Shown piece by piece: positions 1-11,467 of a DNA stretch of 64,000 bases. The stretch spans positions 248,001-312,000 of the forward strand of contig JALUTQ010000035.1 in NCBI GenBank assembly GCA_032718865.1. Reading direction: 5' to 3'. This DNA is from Tilletia caries. Taxonomy: Eukaryota > Basidiomycota > Exobasidiomycetes > Tilletiales > Tilletiaceae. The notes beneath the pieces were generated by a model. It was not told the origin of the DNA. It saw nothing but the letters and a program-made list of their open reading frames with translations, and made no database searches. The stretch's first letter is position 1. Each line of letters starts with the position of its first letter. Made by a program: the position numbers and the translations under genes.

Positions 1-1022
1 AGCTCCGGTATTTTCGATCGAGCGCTGAACTCTTTGCTCCGCATACAACTACTCTGTGGGAGGACGCGGACAATCTGCGACTGTTCGTCGGTGCGGAAGG
101 GTGAGCATTCCCGGTTCTTTGGCTGGTCGTCGGCTTGTCTGTAGAGGGAATCACCATCATGCTCAAGTGCGCGTCTATCTTCCCTTTTCCCTTCCTCTTT
201 CCAGGCATCAACCTGTACGTGACTTTGTCAATAGACGGATACAGCGATGATTTCGTCCCTGAACGCCTGAACTCGCACGGTGGTCGGTGTGGGGTTCCCT
301 GGACCCTGCCTGCAGACGGACGATGAATGAGGGCGAGGTAGAAAGGACCGCTTCGGCTTTGAGGGTATGTACATCGTTGCATGAGTGTGTGCTGCCGGTC
401 GCCCTCATGGCTTTTTGGGCTCACTATAACTGAGGGAGATGAGGACGGAATGAGCTTGGCCTCAGTTCTACATTACGCCAACCTGGAGCAAACAGCAAGG
501 TCTGAGCGAGCGATTGAGGCTTCGGAAGTTCGGACTCAGCTCGAACTCTCCGACTGACTTCTTCTTCACCTATACTGGGCTTCAGCACGAGCCGCTGCTG
601 GTCGGGAAGAATTTCGAACCCAGGTACGACTGTAACGAGAGACTGCGAATGAATGATTCGGGACTCCATGCACTCATCCTGTACTAACTTGTCGCAATCA
701 ATAATCAATAATCAATTCCCACACTCCCTTGGCATGGCATACGAGGCCGGACCTAAGCGCCTAAGCCTGCCGGCCAAGGCGGCGGGGCTGCTTCGGGGCT
801 CCCCTGTGTGAGGGTGGGCCCGAGACAAGTCAGTGTGAATCAATCGGGATGGAACTGTCAATGAATGAATTGGGTTTCTTGCGGAAAAGTGGGCGGTGCT
901 GGGAAACGGGAATGAGTGAGTGGGTGAGTGGGTGAGTGGGTGAGTGGAGATCGCATCTTGCCCTCCTCGTCGATCGTGAGTGCGACGTCGATCTGAGTGC
1001 GCGTGCTGCAAGAGAGCGCGAC
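1..1022. other. Left-edge intergenic stretch with GTGAGTGG microsatellite
   Basis: I see no supportable gene here. The open frames are short, overlap on both strands and show no family motif. A GAGTGAGTGG/GGTGAGTGG-type simple repeat lies at about 911-946, just before the start of the PH-domain gene, and is probably part of its leader or promoter. A gene running off the left edge cannot be excluded. Confidence 0.6.
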
Positions 1023-1357
1023 ATGGACAGCAGGAATCCTCTCACGGCGGCGGCCAGAGACAGACACTCCTTCGCCGGGCGGTCGCCGTCGTCCCAGCGC
1101 AACCCCAGTCCCAGTCCCAGTCCCAGTCACAATCCCAATCCCAATCCCAATCCCAATGCCAACAACCGGCTCTCCCAGTCAGCAGCATCGTCCCTCGCAC
1201 CCGAGTCCATCATCGACCCGCGCTACGGAACGAACAGCAAGCCAGTCAGCGAACTCGGAAACGACCTCGTCCCCATCCGCATCATCGAGGCATCCGAAGC
1301 AGGCACAAGAGAAGGAACCGTCTGTGATGATCACGAAAACGAACACCACCACCACGA

Positions 1358-1396
<39 letters not shown>

Positions 1397-4300
1397 GGTC
1401 GAGGATGCACAGATCATGCAGCAGCGGAGTTCCTATATCCAGAATGGCACCAGAAGCAAGATTGGCGGCATTGCCAACGACGACGACACCATCGGCGGCG
1501 ACACCACCGACACCGTCGAGGAAGAGAACTACCAGCGCGTACTCGAAATGCCCCTCGCGCGAAACCGGAAGACCATGATGTCCTTCATGACCGAAGCCTC
1601 CCACATTCGCCTCGAACGCGAAAAGGACGAGTTCCTCGAATGGCAGCAACTCCAGGCAGAACGGAGCGAAGCCTTCGAGCGCGCACGTCTCAAGCAACGC
1701 GAACGAGAGCGCATCCGCGCAGACGAACTGCGACGCGATGAACTCATGCGCAAGCTCATGGCCGAACAGGGCCTCGAAGATGTCAACCGCGCCGGCACCG
1801 CCAGTCGCATTGCGGGCAGTTTTGCCGACGACAGTTATCGAACAGGGGCGTCCAGTCGGAACGCATACACCATCGGCGATCGAACGTTACCCCCTCTTCC
1901 TCCTCCCCCGACACCCTTACCCGAGGTACCCCTACCTCCGACGCCCCAGGCTCTCGTCAACCAGTACAAACTCAAGGCCAAAGGATGGGTCGTCTCCGGC
2001 GATCCCGGTCAAGGTCCGCCGTCGTCGAACAGCAGCAGCTCAACGCACGTCAATACGATCGCTTTTGCAGGGCAGCAGGGCAGCGCCGCGCAAGCGCGGG
2101 CACGTAGACTGTCTTCGGCTTCTACTCTCCTTCCTTCGACGTACGAGCATCAGCAGGTTCCCATGCGGGTACGCCATGCCTCGGGTACAGGCTCGACGCA
2201 GATGCAGGCACAGGCACAGGCGCAAGCACAAGCGCGCGAACGAAAACCCTCCAATTCATCATCCCAATCTCCTACCCTCTACGACCAGAAACGGTCCTCG
2301 ATGCGCGTCGGCTATCCATCGAACCAGACCCAGACGAGAGGGTCGGAAGATTATGTACGCCCGAGTGGGTTACCACCCCTTCCGCCCACGCCGACCACGC
2401 CGACGCCAGGATCTACGGAAGTCGCTCATGCTCGGGCACGGACCGAGTCTTCCACCTCTTCAGCGTACGACCAGCTGCCGTCCTCGTTGCGTTTGGGCCA
2501 TGGGGCGTCAGTCATTGGCGGCACAGAGGCACGCGAACGAGGGCTGTCGAATGCATCGTCGTCCTCTGGTACGCCGTATGACCACCAGCGCTCTTCGATG
2601 CGACCTAGTGTGGCACAGGCACAGGCACTGGCGCAGTCACTGGCACAGACACAGGCACAAGCACAGGCACGGGAACCGGAACGAAAGATGTCAAATGCAT
2701 CATCGTCCTCTCCGACGCCGTACGACCATCAACGGTCCTCGATGCGGCTCGGTCATGGGTCTGGTCCTGGTGCGGCACAGGCGCAGGCGCAGGCACGCGA
2801 ACGAAGACCGTCCAATGCTTCGTCGTCGCCCTCTCCGACGCCGTACGACCATCAACGGTCGTCGATGCGATTGGGCTATGTGACCAATCCGAATAACAGA
2901 GGATCGGGAGATGGCCCGGGCTCGTCTCCACCACTTCCACTTCTACCGCCTCTACCGCCGCTGCCGCCATTGCCCCGGGGCAAACGCAGCAGCGCAGACT
3001 CGCGAAGTTCCATGCCCCCACCTCCCCCAGCGAAAGAATCGCAGCCACAGCACCACCAATCGCCACAATATCAACATCAACATCAACATCAAAACCAACC
3101 ACAGCCCGTGCAAATCCCGATGACCAAAGACCTGCATACCTCGGCCCTGCCGCCGTTACCGGAAGAAGTGGCGCATTTCAAGGCGGTCGCGCAACATGCG
3201 CATGATCAGCAGGTGAAGTTGGAGGAGCAGGTCCGGCTGTCGGAGTCGAAGACGAAGATGAGGGCCGAGAAGGAGGCGGTTGCGAGGGCGAAGTGGGCGA
3301 AGGAGCAGGCTACGAGGGATCGGCTGGACGCGTGGGAGAGGAGTTTGTTGGAGTCTGCGGTACGTACATTCCCTATTCCCCTTCACTGAAGACCCTGTTT
3401 CTTTTCCCTATGAGCTTTGAACACTGACAACCCCCCCCCCCCCCCCAATCTCGCGCGACCAAAACACATAGGAACGCAAACGCCGCGAAACAGTCGAACG
3501 CCTCCGCGAAGAAGAAACCCGGCGCGCCGACGCCGCCCGCCTCGAATCCGAGCGTCAAGCGGTCCAAGAGAAAGAAGCGCTAGCGGAAGCTGCGCGCCGG
3601 CGCGATCTGGCGCACGAGCGCGAGGCGAGGATCAAAGAGGAGTACGAGCTGAGGCGGGCGGGGGACGAGGAGGCGTTGAAGAGGGCTGCGGAGAGGGAGG
3701 ATGCGCGGATGAAGTTGGTTAAGAGGTTGGAGGAGTTGGAGTTGGGGAAGAGTATGGTTCTTAATGTGAGTCTTTTTTTTTTTAAAGGAGCGCGCGCGGA
3801 CGGCGGCTCTTCTTTGGGACGCGCTTTTTTCTGGTTGGTTGCTGATTCCTTTTGGGTTCTCTTTTACGCGTGTGTGCGTGTGTGTAGGGGAGCGTCACTA
3901 TTCAACTGGGCGATACTTTGGTGCGTCTTCTTCCTGTGGGCTGGCTGGCTGACTGGCTGCGCACGCGTTATCAGTCAAGGCGGGCCATTTTTACTCACCA
4001 TATTATTCCCTTCTTACTCTGTCGCCTGCCAATTTGGGGGTGGGACTTTGGACACTTGCAGATCTGGAGAAGAAGATGGTTTGAGCTACGTGGTAACTCC
4101 ATGCTACTTTACAAGTCGGAGCATGTGAGTTTGGATTCCCCCTTTCACACGTACTTCTGCCCCGTTTACATTCCGGACCTTGTGATCTCACATCCCCCCC
4201 CCCCTCTTCTTTTGCAGGAAAAGGCCGACGTACTGGAACGAATCGACCTGCGCGGCTCGATCCGCTCAGTCACGGACGCGTACGAGGAATGCCAGATGGT

Positions 4301-4427
4301 GAACAGCTTCAAGGTTAGCTTTGTGGAGGATGCTCCCTTGGCCTCGATCACGGCTTATACGGACACGCCGGAGGATAAGGATGTGCTTAGGAGTGGGATC
4401 GAGGTCGTTTCCTCGATGGAGCTCTGA
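1023..4427 (+). CDS. PH-domain protein with disordered repeat region and coiled coil
   Basis: My model has five exons: 1023-3359, 3472-3765, 3888-3920, 4062-4124 and 4218-4427, giving 978 residues. The first half is disordered, with SPSPSP and NPNPNP tracts, a His-then-Asp run near residue 120, proline-rich stretches and QAQAQA runs. About six imperfect copies of a unit ending in TPYDHQRSSMRLG lie between residues 350 and 625. A charged coiled coil follows at about 715-872. A PH domain fills the C-terminus (about 875-975), with WRRRWFELRG, then YKSEH and a YEECQMVNSFKV strand. PH domains bind phosphoinositides or proteins, so a cortical or membrane scaffold role is likely, but I do not recognise the orthologue. 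The first ATG in frame after the leader is at 1023; a longer frame opens at 936. The intron after residue 779 contains a 16-C run. Confidence 0.8.
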
Positions 4428-4912
4428 GTGGAGGGAAGGGGGCGTTCCCTGCGGATCCTCGGCACGGCGTCGTAGTACATCGAGTCGGCACGGACTCCCG
4501 GGCTCAACCGCTCACCCTACACTACTCGCGGCATCCCCATCCACACTCCCTTGTTCGGAACACTCCTCCTCATCCACCGACCACGGTCGCAACGCGCCAC
4601 GCCTCAAGCAAAGCCTGAGCGGCGGACCTTTTTTTTTCGCATTCATCTACTTCCATCTTGAGTTCCATCTCACCCTCCTTTCCCCAATCATCATCATATA
4701 CTCTACCCCTCTCTCCCCTCCCTCTCATCAAGCTTTGTATCTCACCGTGCTCGCTCTCGTTCTCTGATGGACCCGCCGATATCATCCCTGCATTTTTAAA
4801 ACCGGTGAGACAGGCGCAGGCTCCAGGCTGTTATGTATGCTCTTCTGAAGATGCGATGCTACACATGCTGGATTGCGTTATGAGTAAAGTGGAGATGAAC
4901 AGGGTGTGGGAC
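4428..4912. other. Convergent intergenic region, 3' UTRs
   Basis: This lies between the stop codons of the convergent PH-domain gene and PRP18. It is CT-rich, holds no convincing coding sequence, and most likely consists of two 3' untranslated regions. Confidence 0.6.
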
Positions 4913-6384
4913 CTATCCCATCAGCATGGCTGTGGATGCTGGTGGGTACTTGGTCTGAGCGAAGGTCATGAGCCTCTTGAGGGACTGGATGTACTTCCGG
5001 CTGACCTCGTCGTTGAGGACTGGTGAAAGAAGAGAGGAAGGGGACATGAATGGGGATGTTCAGATACGAACGGAGGAAGGGTGGATACGCCCGGCGGAGG
5101 GGGGGCGCAAGGCTCATTCAGCCGGGAAGTAGGCACTTACCATGGGCAACGTTGGAGCTGAAGATCTTCTCTCGTCCCGAACGTTCGTGAATGCTGTAAA
5201 AGGATCCGCGCACGAGGTATGAGTACATGTAAAGCCGTTCTCCAACGCAAGCAGGGGCTATAAGATGGGAGGAAAACTCACCCAACCATGGTAACCCCAA
5301 TCGGCCACGGTGCATTCCCGATACTGAGCTGAAGGTACGCATCGTTCGCATGCCGATACTCCCTCTTCTGCACAAAATGCACAATCTCCGACAAGCGCGC
5401 AAGCACGTCCGGCGCCAGACTCCGTTTCCTCAGCAACTTGAACAGCGGCTGCAGATACTCGGCTGCCTGGACCTGGGTCGCTGCAGCCAGTCGGCCCTGG
5501 GTCGACCGACGGAGGTCCTCGGGACGGGAGGAGAGGGCTTGTTCCCAGTCCCGCAGGAGACCTTTGAGGGTGTAGTAGATGATCGGGTAGAGTTTGTTGG
5601 GTTCGCGTTTGAGCAGGGTCAGGTCCAGGACTTGGTCCATCCCGATTCCTTCTTTTGGCTTGGAGCTGGAGGAGGAGGAGGCGGGTGCGGCGGAGGATGA
5701 TGTGCCTACGTCTCCTGGGCCGGCGCCTGAGGGTTCGGGTGTACCGCTCTGCCCGCCCTCCCCCGTCGCACCGCGCAAAGGCGTGGACGACCCTTCCCCA
5801 CTCCCGGCTCCCGCCGCCGTCACCGCCGCCGCCCTGCCCCCCGAATTCTCCTCCGCCTCCCGATCCCGATGATCCTGCCCCGCCTTCGCCAACGCTCTCA
5901 TGAAATCATTCTGCCCTCCCAACGAACTCATCGCCCCGCCGCCCCTCTCCTCGAGCAACTCCAACGCGCGCAGACGGAGTCGACGGTCTTTGTCCGATTC
6001 GCCGAAGAGCCGGATGGGTTGGTTTTTGGCGCGCAGGCGACGGATGGCTTCTTCGGGGGAGATGTTGAAGAGCGTCGGTTGGGCTTGTTCGGTTGTTTCG
6101 GCGATGGCGAGGGCGAGGGCGTCTTTGGCTGCTTCGTTTAGCGCGACGGCGTCCTTGCCTGAAGTTGCGGTGCTTGATGTCGTAGAGGCGCTGGTGGCAG
6201 CAGCAGCGGGCGACGACACGCGCTGTCGTTTGGCTGCGGGCTGAGGAGGCGCGGGTTGCTCGAGGTCCTTGCGGCGGACGTACTTTGCGCTGCTGCCATT
6301 GCTGTTGATGTTGCTTGTCTCCTCGGTCGAGGCTGGTCGTCTCTTGGCCTTCGCAGCCTCGAGTCCGGCACGCAGCGCTTCCAT
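4913..6384 (-). CDS. PRP18: Pre-mRNA splicing factor 18
   Basis: Three exons on the minus strand (6384-5282, 5193-5141, 5019-4913) encode 420 residues. Prp18 is a U5 snRNP-associated factor that supports the second catalytic step of splicing in the nucleus. The N-terminal part has the splicing-factor motif shared with PRP4 (ISPEEAIRRLRAKNQPIRLF, about residues 110-130). The C-terminal third matches the Prp18 helical domain, including the conserved loop ANDAYLQLSIGNAPWPIGVT, then the short exon IHERSGREKIFSSNVAH and the final KYIQSLKRLMTFAQ. All three junctions restore reading phase. The start at 6384 (MEALRAG) matches the usual Prp18 N-terminus; an ORF extension upstream does not look coding. 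Serine-rich low-complexity insertions make it longer than yeast Prp18 (251 residues). Confidence 0.93.
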
Positions 6385-6668
6385 TTTACTTCTTGTGTTT
6401 TTGCTGAGAGTGAGCTGAGCGCGAAGATCGAGTTCGAGTTCGAGTCCGGTGGTCGTGGTTGAGAAGGAGAACAGCTGGACAGCATCCTCACTGACTTTGC
6501 CAGCATGACCCAAACAACATGCACTCATATTCAGGACTGTCCCTCCTCGCGACAGTGTTCAAGTGCAAACAAAAGACGCTTCCATTGCGGAGCGGGGACC
6601 AGAAGAAAACAGACCCAAGTGATATGCGTGACCTAAGTGGAAGGGAAAAGCAAAGTAGAAGGTTGGGC

Positions 6669-8656
6669 TCACGCCACCCGCACAGCCCGACGCAACCATC
6701 TCCGTCTCCGCGTCTCCGCCCTAGCAGGCCCCAAAGCCACCCCCGCCGCCGTCTCCGCAGCCGACGCCGACGAGCTAACAAGCCCAACGCCCGCCAGAGC
6801 GTCATACAGCGCCCGTCGCTTGCTGAATCTCGTGTTCCGAGGTGCATGCTGCCCACCACCGCCACCTACTGTCTTCTCACTCGCAGCATCGTCCCCGGCC
6901 TCGGTGCTTCGCTCGTCGTCGTCGAAGGAGTCGTATGTGGGTTCCGGGATTGCGTGGGGGTGGCCGTAGGGGACTGGGGCGGGACGTTGCCATGACGAGT
7001 CGGTGTAGACGAAGCCTTCTGTGGGAAGGGGACAACCCGAGTCAGATGCTATATGTGTGGAGAGTATAGCTGAAGGGTTGGAGTGACTGACCTTCATCTG
7101 CGCCCAATTCGGACCACGCGCCCACCCAGTCGATCCTCCAGTCATCGCCATCGACCCAGGACCACCCCTGACCGGGACTCATTTCAACCTTGCTGCTTTT
7201 GGGCGTCACGTAGTTAGAACTTGTAAAACGTGAGTCCCGCGTTTGTGCATTGAGAAAAAGGGGAGGCACTGTTCCACTTACGACACATCGACGCTCCATC
7301 CAGCCCCGCCTGAAGAGGCACCCGCCCTGCCTTCGGCCGCTGTCCAGCCGTCTTGCCCTTTTGTCCATGGCCGACGGTCACCTTGGCGAAGATGGTGGCC
7401 GGACCAGGTTCCTTCGGGTGCGGAGTGCGAGTCGCTTGCCGAGGTGACGCGGTGGGAGGCGGTCGAGCTCAATGGCATCCAGCGTTGGTTTCTGGGTGCA
7501 ATAGTTTGGCGTCAATACATGCATATATATGCGGTTGATTAAGGGATGATGACTCACTCATACATCTCGACGACCTTCCAGCCTCGCTCCCAGGTCTCGT
7601 CGCTGAGCCGATCCAGATCGATCAACTCCTGAACTTTGCTCAGGATCGCCCGATTCTTGCGAGCCAGCAATCTGCCTTCTTCGCTCTCGGCCGCTTTACG
7701 CGCGATCGTCGTGGCGACCGGGTGGAAGTACGGGTGGGTGAGGATGAAGAGAGCCTCTCCGCCGACGAGAAGGACGGGTTGGAGGGGCAGATAGGGTCCG
7801 AGGAAGAACATGGCGACGGTTGCCACGATGGCGAGCTGCATGAGGACGAGGGTGAAGCTGTAGGAGGACCAGTTGATGTAGGGCATGATGGGGGAGATCT
7901 CGTCGTAGCCCAGTGCGACCATGGCCATCCTGGTGGAAGTCGATATTCAAACAGTCAGAACAGAAGAAAGTCTAAATGTGGAAGGGCCCTGATGGAGAGA
8001 TCGGAAACTGACAAGTTCTGGATGTCCCGTACGTTTTCGTAGTATTGGAGACTGCCCTCGTGGGGAAGCTCGGGCACGATGGGAGCCTGTGCCTTGTACT
8101 CGCTGGGAGGGTGTCGAGCAGGCTCCTCGGTTGCAATGACAAAAGCGTCGGCAGGACTGATGACAGCCGAGAGCGCGGGTGCGGGACCTGTGGCCTTCTT
8201 GGTGCTCGCTGCAGGCTTACTGGCTCCGTCCGACGACGCAGCCAAGGCCTGCGCACGCGGGAAGCCGGGGAAGCGCTTGTTGTGGGTCAGGATGAGGATG
8301 TAGACGAGGATGGCAGGCGCGCCGGCGGGGATGAGACGGAGCGGGTACATGACCACGAGCGCATACACGCCCATCACGAACACCGTCCAAGCGGGGTCAT
8401 CCCACGCCAGAGTGGCCTCGACGTTGTCCTGGAACCAGAAGACCGGGCCGGACTTCTGTGTGAAGGCGCGGAGGTTCATGGTGATGGCGGGCAGGCTGAG
8501 GCCGGGCTTGCGCTTCTGGGTGGGCAGGCGCGGCGGTGCGGCGGAGATGCTGAGGAGGGCCTCGAGGGCGTAGGAGGAGATGGAGGCGCCTGCCATCCTG
8601 GATGCGGTGCTGCGCTGGGACGCGCCCGACGTCGACTGTCCGCTCACGCTCGCCAT
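6669..8656 (-). CDS. PEX30: PEX30/PEX24-type peroxin with dysferlin domain
   Basis: Five minus-strand exons (8656-8013, 7929-7558, 7491-7282, 7219-7092, 7018-6669) encode 567 residues. The N-terminal half carries hydrophobic hairpins (WTVFVMGVYALVVMYPLRL and a later PYLPLQPVLLVGGEALFIL) typical of the reticulon-like membrane region of this family. The C-terminal half is a dysferlin (DysF) domain split by introns: it opens with ENQRW, continues through WSWVDGDDWRIDW, and closes with DEEGFVYTDSSW. Family members shape ER subdomains that give rise to peroxisomes and lipid droplets. The paralogue (30, 31, 32, 23) cannot be assigned from sequence alone. I chose the ATG at 8656; further upstream ATGs lie in a 104-bp-period repeat and in other frames. 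Confidence 0.88.
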
Positions 8657-8760
8657 CGTTGCGGTCCAGTGGCAGATCGTCGCTGATGGTTGTGCTCGTC
8701 GCTGTCGTCGACCTCGACCTCGACCTCGTGCTCGCCATCCCCATCTCGCGAAGGTCGGGC

Positions 8761-8949
8761 TCGGGCTGGGGTTGCGTTTCTCGGCCGAGAGAGAGACTCG
8801 GATATACTCGGAGATACGCGGCCGAAACACTGACCCACTCCGCATGGCGAGCACGAGGTCGAGGTCGGGCTGGGGTTGCGTTTCTCGGCCGAGAGAGAGA
8901 CTCGGATATACTCGGAGATACGCGGCCGAAACACTGACCCACTCCGCAA
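8761..8949. repeat. Two direct repeats of ~84 bp with 20-bp spacer
   Basis: A block of about 84 bp beginning TCGGGCTGGGGTTGCG is present at 8761-8844 and again, essentially unchanged, at 8865-8949, giving a 104-bp period. It sits in the divergent promoter between the PEX30-type gene and the membrane-protein gene at 9049. It is probably a recent tandem duplication of promoter or 5' UTR sequence. Confidence 0.9.
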
Positions 8950-9048
8950 CGCAACTACCCACTCAGCCAGGATGAGCCGATCAGGCCGCGGACAGCATCG
9001 AGAGCCGTGAAGTCGACAGCGAGAACCGTGCTGCTCCTGCTGCTGCTG

Positions 9049-11073
9049 ATGATGGCGTCCTCCTCGTCAAGACCAGAAGCCTCGCACCAAGACCATGCAC
9101 GAGATGCGGACGGAGACGGAGACGGAGGCTCGTCGTCTTCACATCGCTCACAGTCAGCGCAGCAGTCCCATCCCCGACGCGAGCCTAGCGGACAGACCGA
9201 CGATGACTTCGACGACGGCGACGATGCCGACATGATCCCGCTTCTGTCCTTCACCCATCCGAGCCCGGCTACAACGTCCCAGCCACAGCCGCGCCCACCT
9301 CCGTCAAGTACCACCTTGCCACCTTCCTACGAAGACGCCCTCGAACTCGGCCCGGAGTCGGCATCGGACCATCACCCCCCTGTAAGATTACGCTCCCTCT
9401 ACCGTCAGAACCGATTCGGCGCATCGAAATGGCGCGAGTTCAAGGAGCACGTCGGCGCACTCCATCATCTCCTCCCGGAGCCCATCATGGTCTGCGTCGC
9501 AGGCACGGCGTCCACTCTCGGCAGAATATTCGGGGGTTTCCGTAAGCGGACCTGCACCTATCTCACGTGCGCGTGCATGCCGCCTCAGCAGAGATTATCC
9601 CTCGCCTTCGCCTTTCTCAGCTTCGTCACTGTACTCCTCATCATCGCACAGCCATGGATCGACACTTCGGGCTTGGCACAGGGCGGTATGACTCCCGAGG
9701 AAGTCAGTGCCGCCGTCGAACAGCCGGACCTTGTCCTTGCCGAGGGGGAGAACAGGATAATGAATGCGACTTGGCACTGGCGCAGATGTTCGAGCGAGGG
9801 CGAGGCACTCCGGTGGCAGAGGAAAACGTACTGTACCAGCACCTCCAGTCTCACCTTCCAACTGCCCCCCGAGCAGCGCGCAGATCAGAACACCTTGGAA
9901 ATCCTCTTTGACCGCGTCTCCCTTGAGAGCGATCGGATCGCTGCCAATGGGAAGATTCCTCCGGGTGGGACAAGTAGTGGGACCGCGCCTGGCAAGGTCC
10001 AGATCCTGGTCGACCACTCGGGCAAGAATCTTCGCTTCCTCAACCAGATCAGGGTCGAGATCCTCGCCAAGTACGACGAGGACGCCCAGCCTCTGCTCGA
10101 GAAAAGTACGGTGGTCGTGACCAAAACTGATGGCGCCGAGGAGAAGAGTCTTCACAGGTTACGCATCCTGGTATGTACTGGTTCTCTAGTCACTCGTCTG
10201 TCACGCTTATTCGCTGAACGTGTTCCCCATCATCAGACGCCCACACTACCAGACCTCTTCACCCACGAATTCAACAACGTATGGTTCCCACATGCTCCCC
10301 TCCAGATGTCTGTAAAGGTATGGATTCCAGCTTTGTCGCAACTGGAACGAAACGGAGGTAACGATCGACAGGCACTGCCCCGACTTCGGATAGCAACAGC
10401 AATCGCGGACGTCGGTCTCCTGAAAGTCGGCTCGGGAGCGGACACGGAGCACTACAGCGACGGGCTAGAAGAGGAAGAATTTGCTCTCAAGGGTCGACAA
10501 TTCGCATCCAATGCAAACGGAAGACGAGCCCCGACCGCCAAGAAGCAGGCGCCCTCCTCGACTTACTTCCCCTCCGTCCACATCTCCACCCTCTCCGGGC
10601 GGATCGTCCTGGGGGAGAACACGATCCTAGGCGCTAAGCACGCCGTCGAACTTCGCACTCACTTCCCGCATACAGGCGTATATGCGGACGCCGTCGTACG
10701 TGCAGGACGGGAACACGGCAATCGACTGAGCAGCTTCGGCTCCCTACGCGCCGGTCGCGGGCGCGGGCAGATCGACATACACGGCACCATCGCCCTAGGC
10801 TCCTCACCCCACACCCTCGTCGACGGCAAGATCGAGATCGACAAGGACGTCCTCCTGTCCGAAGAAGCCGCGGGCAGCAGCACGGGACTGGTCCGACTTA
10901 GCACGGAGTGGTCTACGGATTCGACGATCACGATGTGGGGCGGGAGTGGAGTGGGCGCGCGCACGTTGGAGATTGACGCTGATCCGGCGGGGGTGCTGTT
11001 GAAGAAGGGCGCGAGGTTTTCGAAGGGGGCGAAGGAGCATATGGTTGTTAAGGGCCCGGTCAGGTATGAGTGA
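9049..11073 (+). CDS. Single-pass membrane protein, unknown function
   Basis: Two exons (9049-10170 and 10237-11073) encode about 652 residues. The intervening 66 nt is open in frame, but it starts GTATGT, ends CATCAG and has a typical intron length, so I treat it as an intron. Residues 1-180 form a disordered, Asp/Ser-rich cytosolic tail with a PPSYEDA motif. A transmembrane helix lies at about 182-202 (LSLAFAFLSFVTVLLIIA). The remaining 450 residues look like a folded beta-rich domain facing the lumen or exterior (HISTLSGRIVLGENTIL, GRGQIDIHGTIALGSS). This architecture occurs widely in basidiomycetes, but I cannot name the family with confidence. The first real ATG in the frame is at 9049, with a second one codon later. 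Confidence 0.75.
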   Translation: MMASSSSRPEASHQDHARDADGDGDGGSSSSHRSQSAQQSHPRREPSGQTDDDFDDGDDADMIPLLSFTHPSPATTSQPQPRPPPSSTTLPPSYEDALELGPESASDHHPPVRLRSLYRQNRFGASKWREFKEHVGALHHLLPEPIMVCVAGTASTLGRIFGGFRKRTCTYLTCACMPPQQRLSLAFAFLSFVTVLLIIAQPWIDTSGLAQGGMTPEEVSAAVEQPDLVLAEGENRIMNATWHWRRCSSEGEALRWQRKTYCTSTSSLTFQLPPEQRADQNTLEILFDRVSLESDRIAANGKIPPGGTSSGTAPGKVQILVDHSGKNLRFLNQIRVEILAKYDEDAQPLLEKSTVVVTKTDGAEEKSLHRLRILVCTGSLVTRLSRLFAERVPHHQTPTLPDLFTHEFNNVWFPHAPLQMSVKVWIPALSQLERNGGNDRQALPRLRIATAIADVGLLKVGSGADTEHYSDGLEEEEFALKGRQFASNANGRRAPTAKKQAPSSTYFPSVHISTLSGRIVLGENTILGAKHAVELRTHFPHTGVYADAVVRAGREHGNRLSSFGSLRAGRGRGQIDIHGTIALGSSPHTLVDGKIEIDKDVLLSEEAAGSSTGLVRLSTEWSTDSTITMWGGSGVGARTLEIDADPAGVLLKKGARFSKGAKEHMVVKGPVRYE

Positions 11074-11467
11074 ATTGGGGGATATAATGCCAAGCCCCTT
11101 GTCGCTCTGCTTGTGTCTACTTGCGTTCCGGTGGAAGAGAACCCGCATACATGCGCGCGGAAAGAGGGTGACGCGTCACGTCGCGTCGCGTTCCTGGGAG
11201 CTGATTCGCTGATGGTTTCTTCCCTTCTCTTTTCTGGCCCAGTTGAGCAACCAAGCAGGCAAGCAAGCCAGGACGCGTGGATCGTGCGTGCCTAACCAAG
11301 CACCGGACGCGTGCCGCTCCGGAGCGGACAGAATGGGTTGGCCCGCGTCGCCTTTTTCTCCTCGTCTTCTTTTTCTTCTCCCCCCACTCTTCCCCCTTCC
11401 CCTCTCCCTGCTTTGCACCTCCATCTCTCCCAAGTTCTCCCCGCAGGAACATCTCCACTTGAACACG
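11074..11467. other. Intergenic region upstream of REC8
   Basis: No coding sequence is supported. The last ~100 bp is strongly CT-rich (TCTTCTTTTTCTTCTCC), as expected for a fungal promoter or 5' UTR immediately before the REC8 start codon. Confidence 0.6.

Noticed and set aside
1179..1697. Long minus-strand frames opposite the PH-domain gene
   Set aside because: They are mirror frames of the GAC/CAC repeats and GC-rich codons of the real plus-strand exon; the product is a run of valines with no motif.
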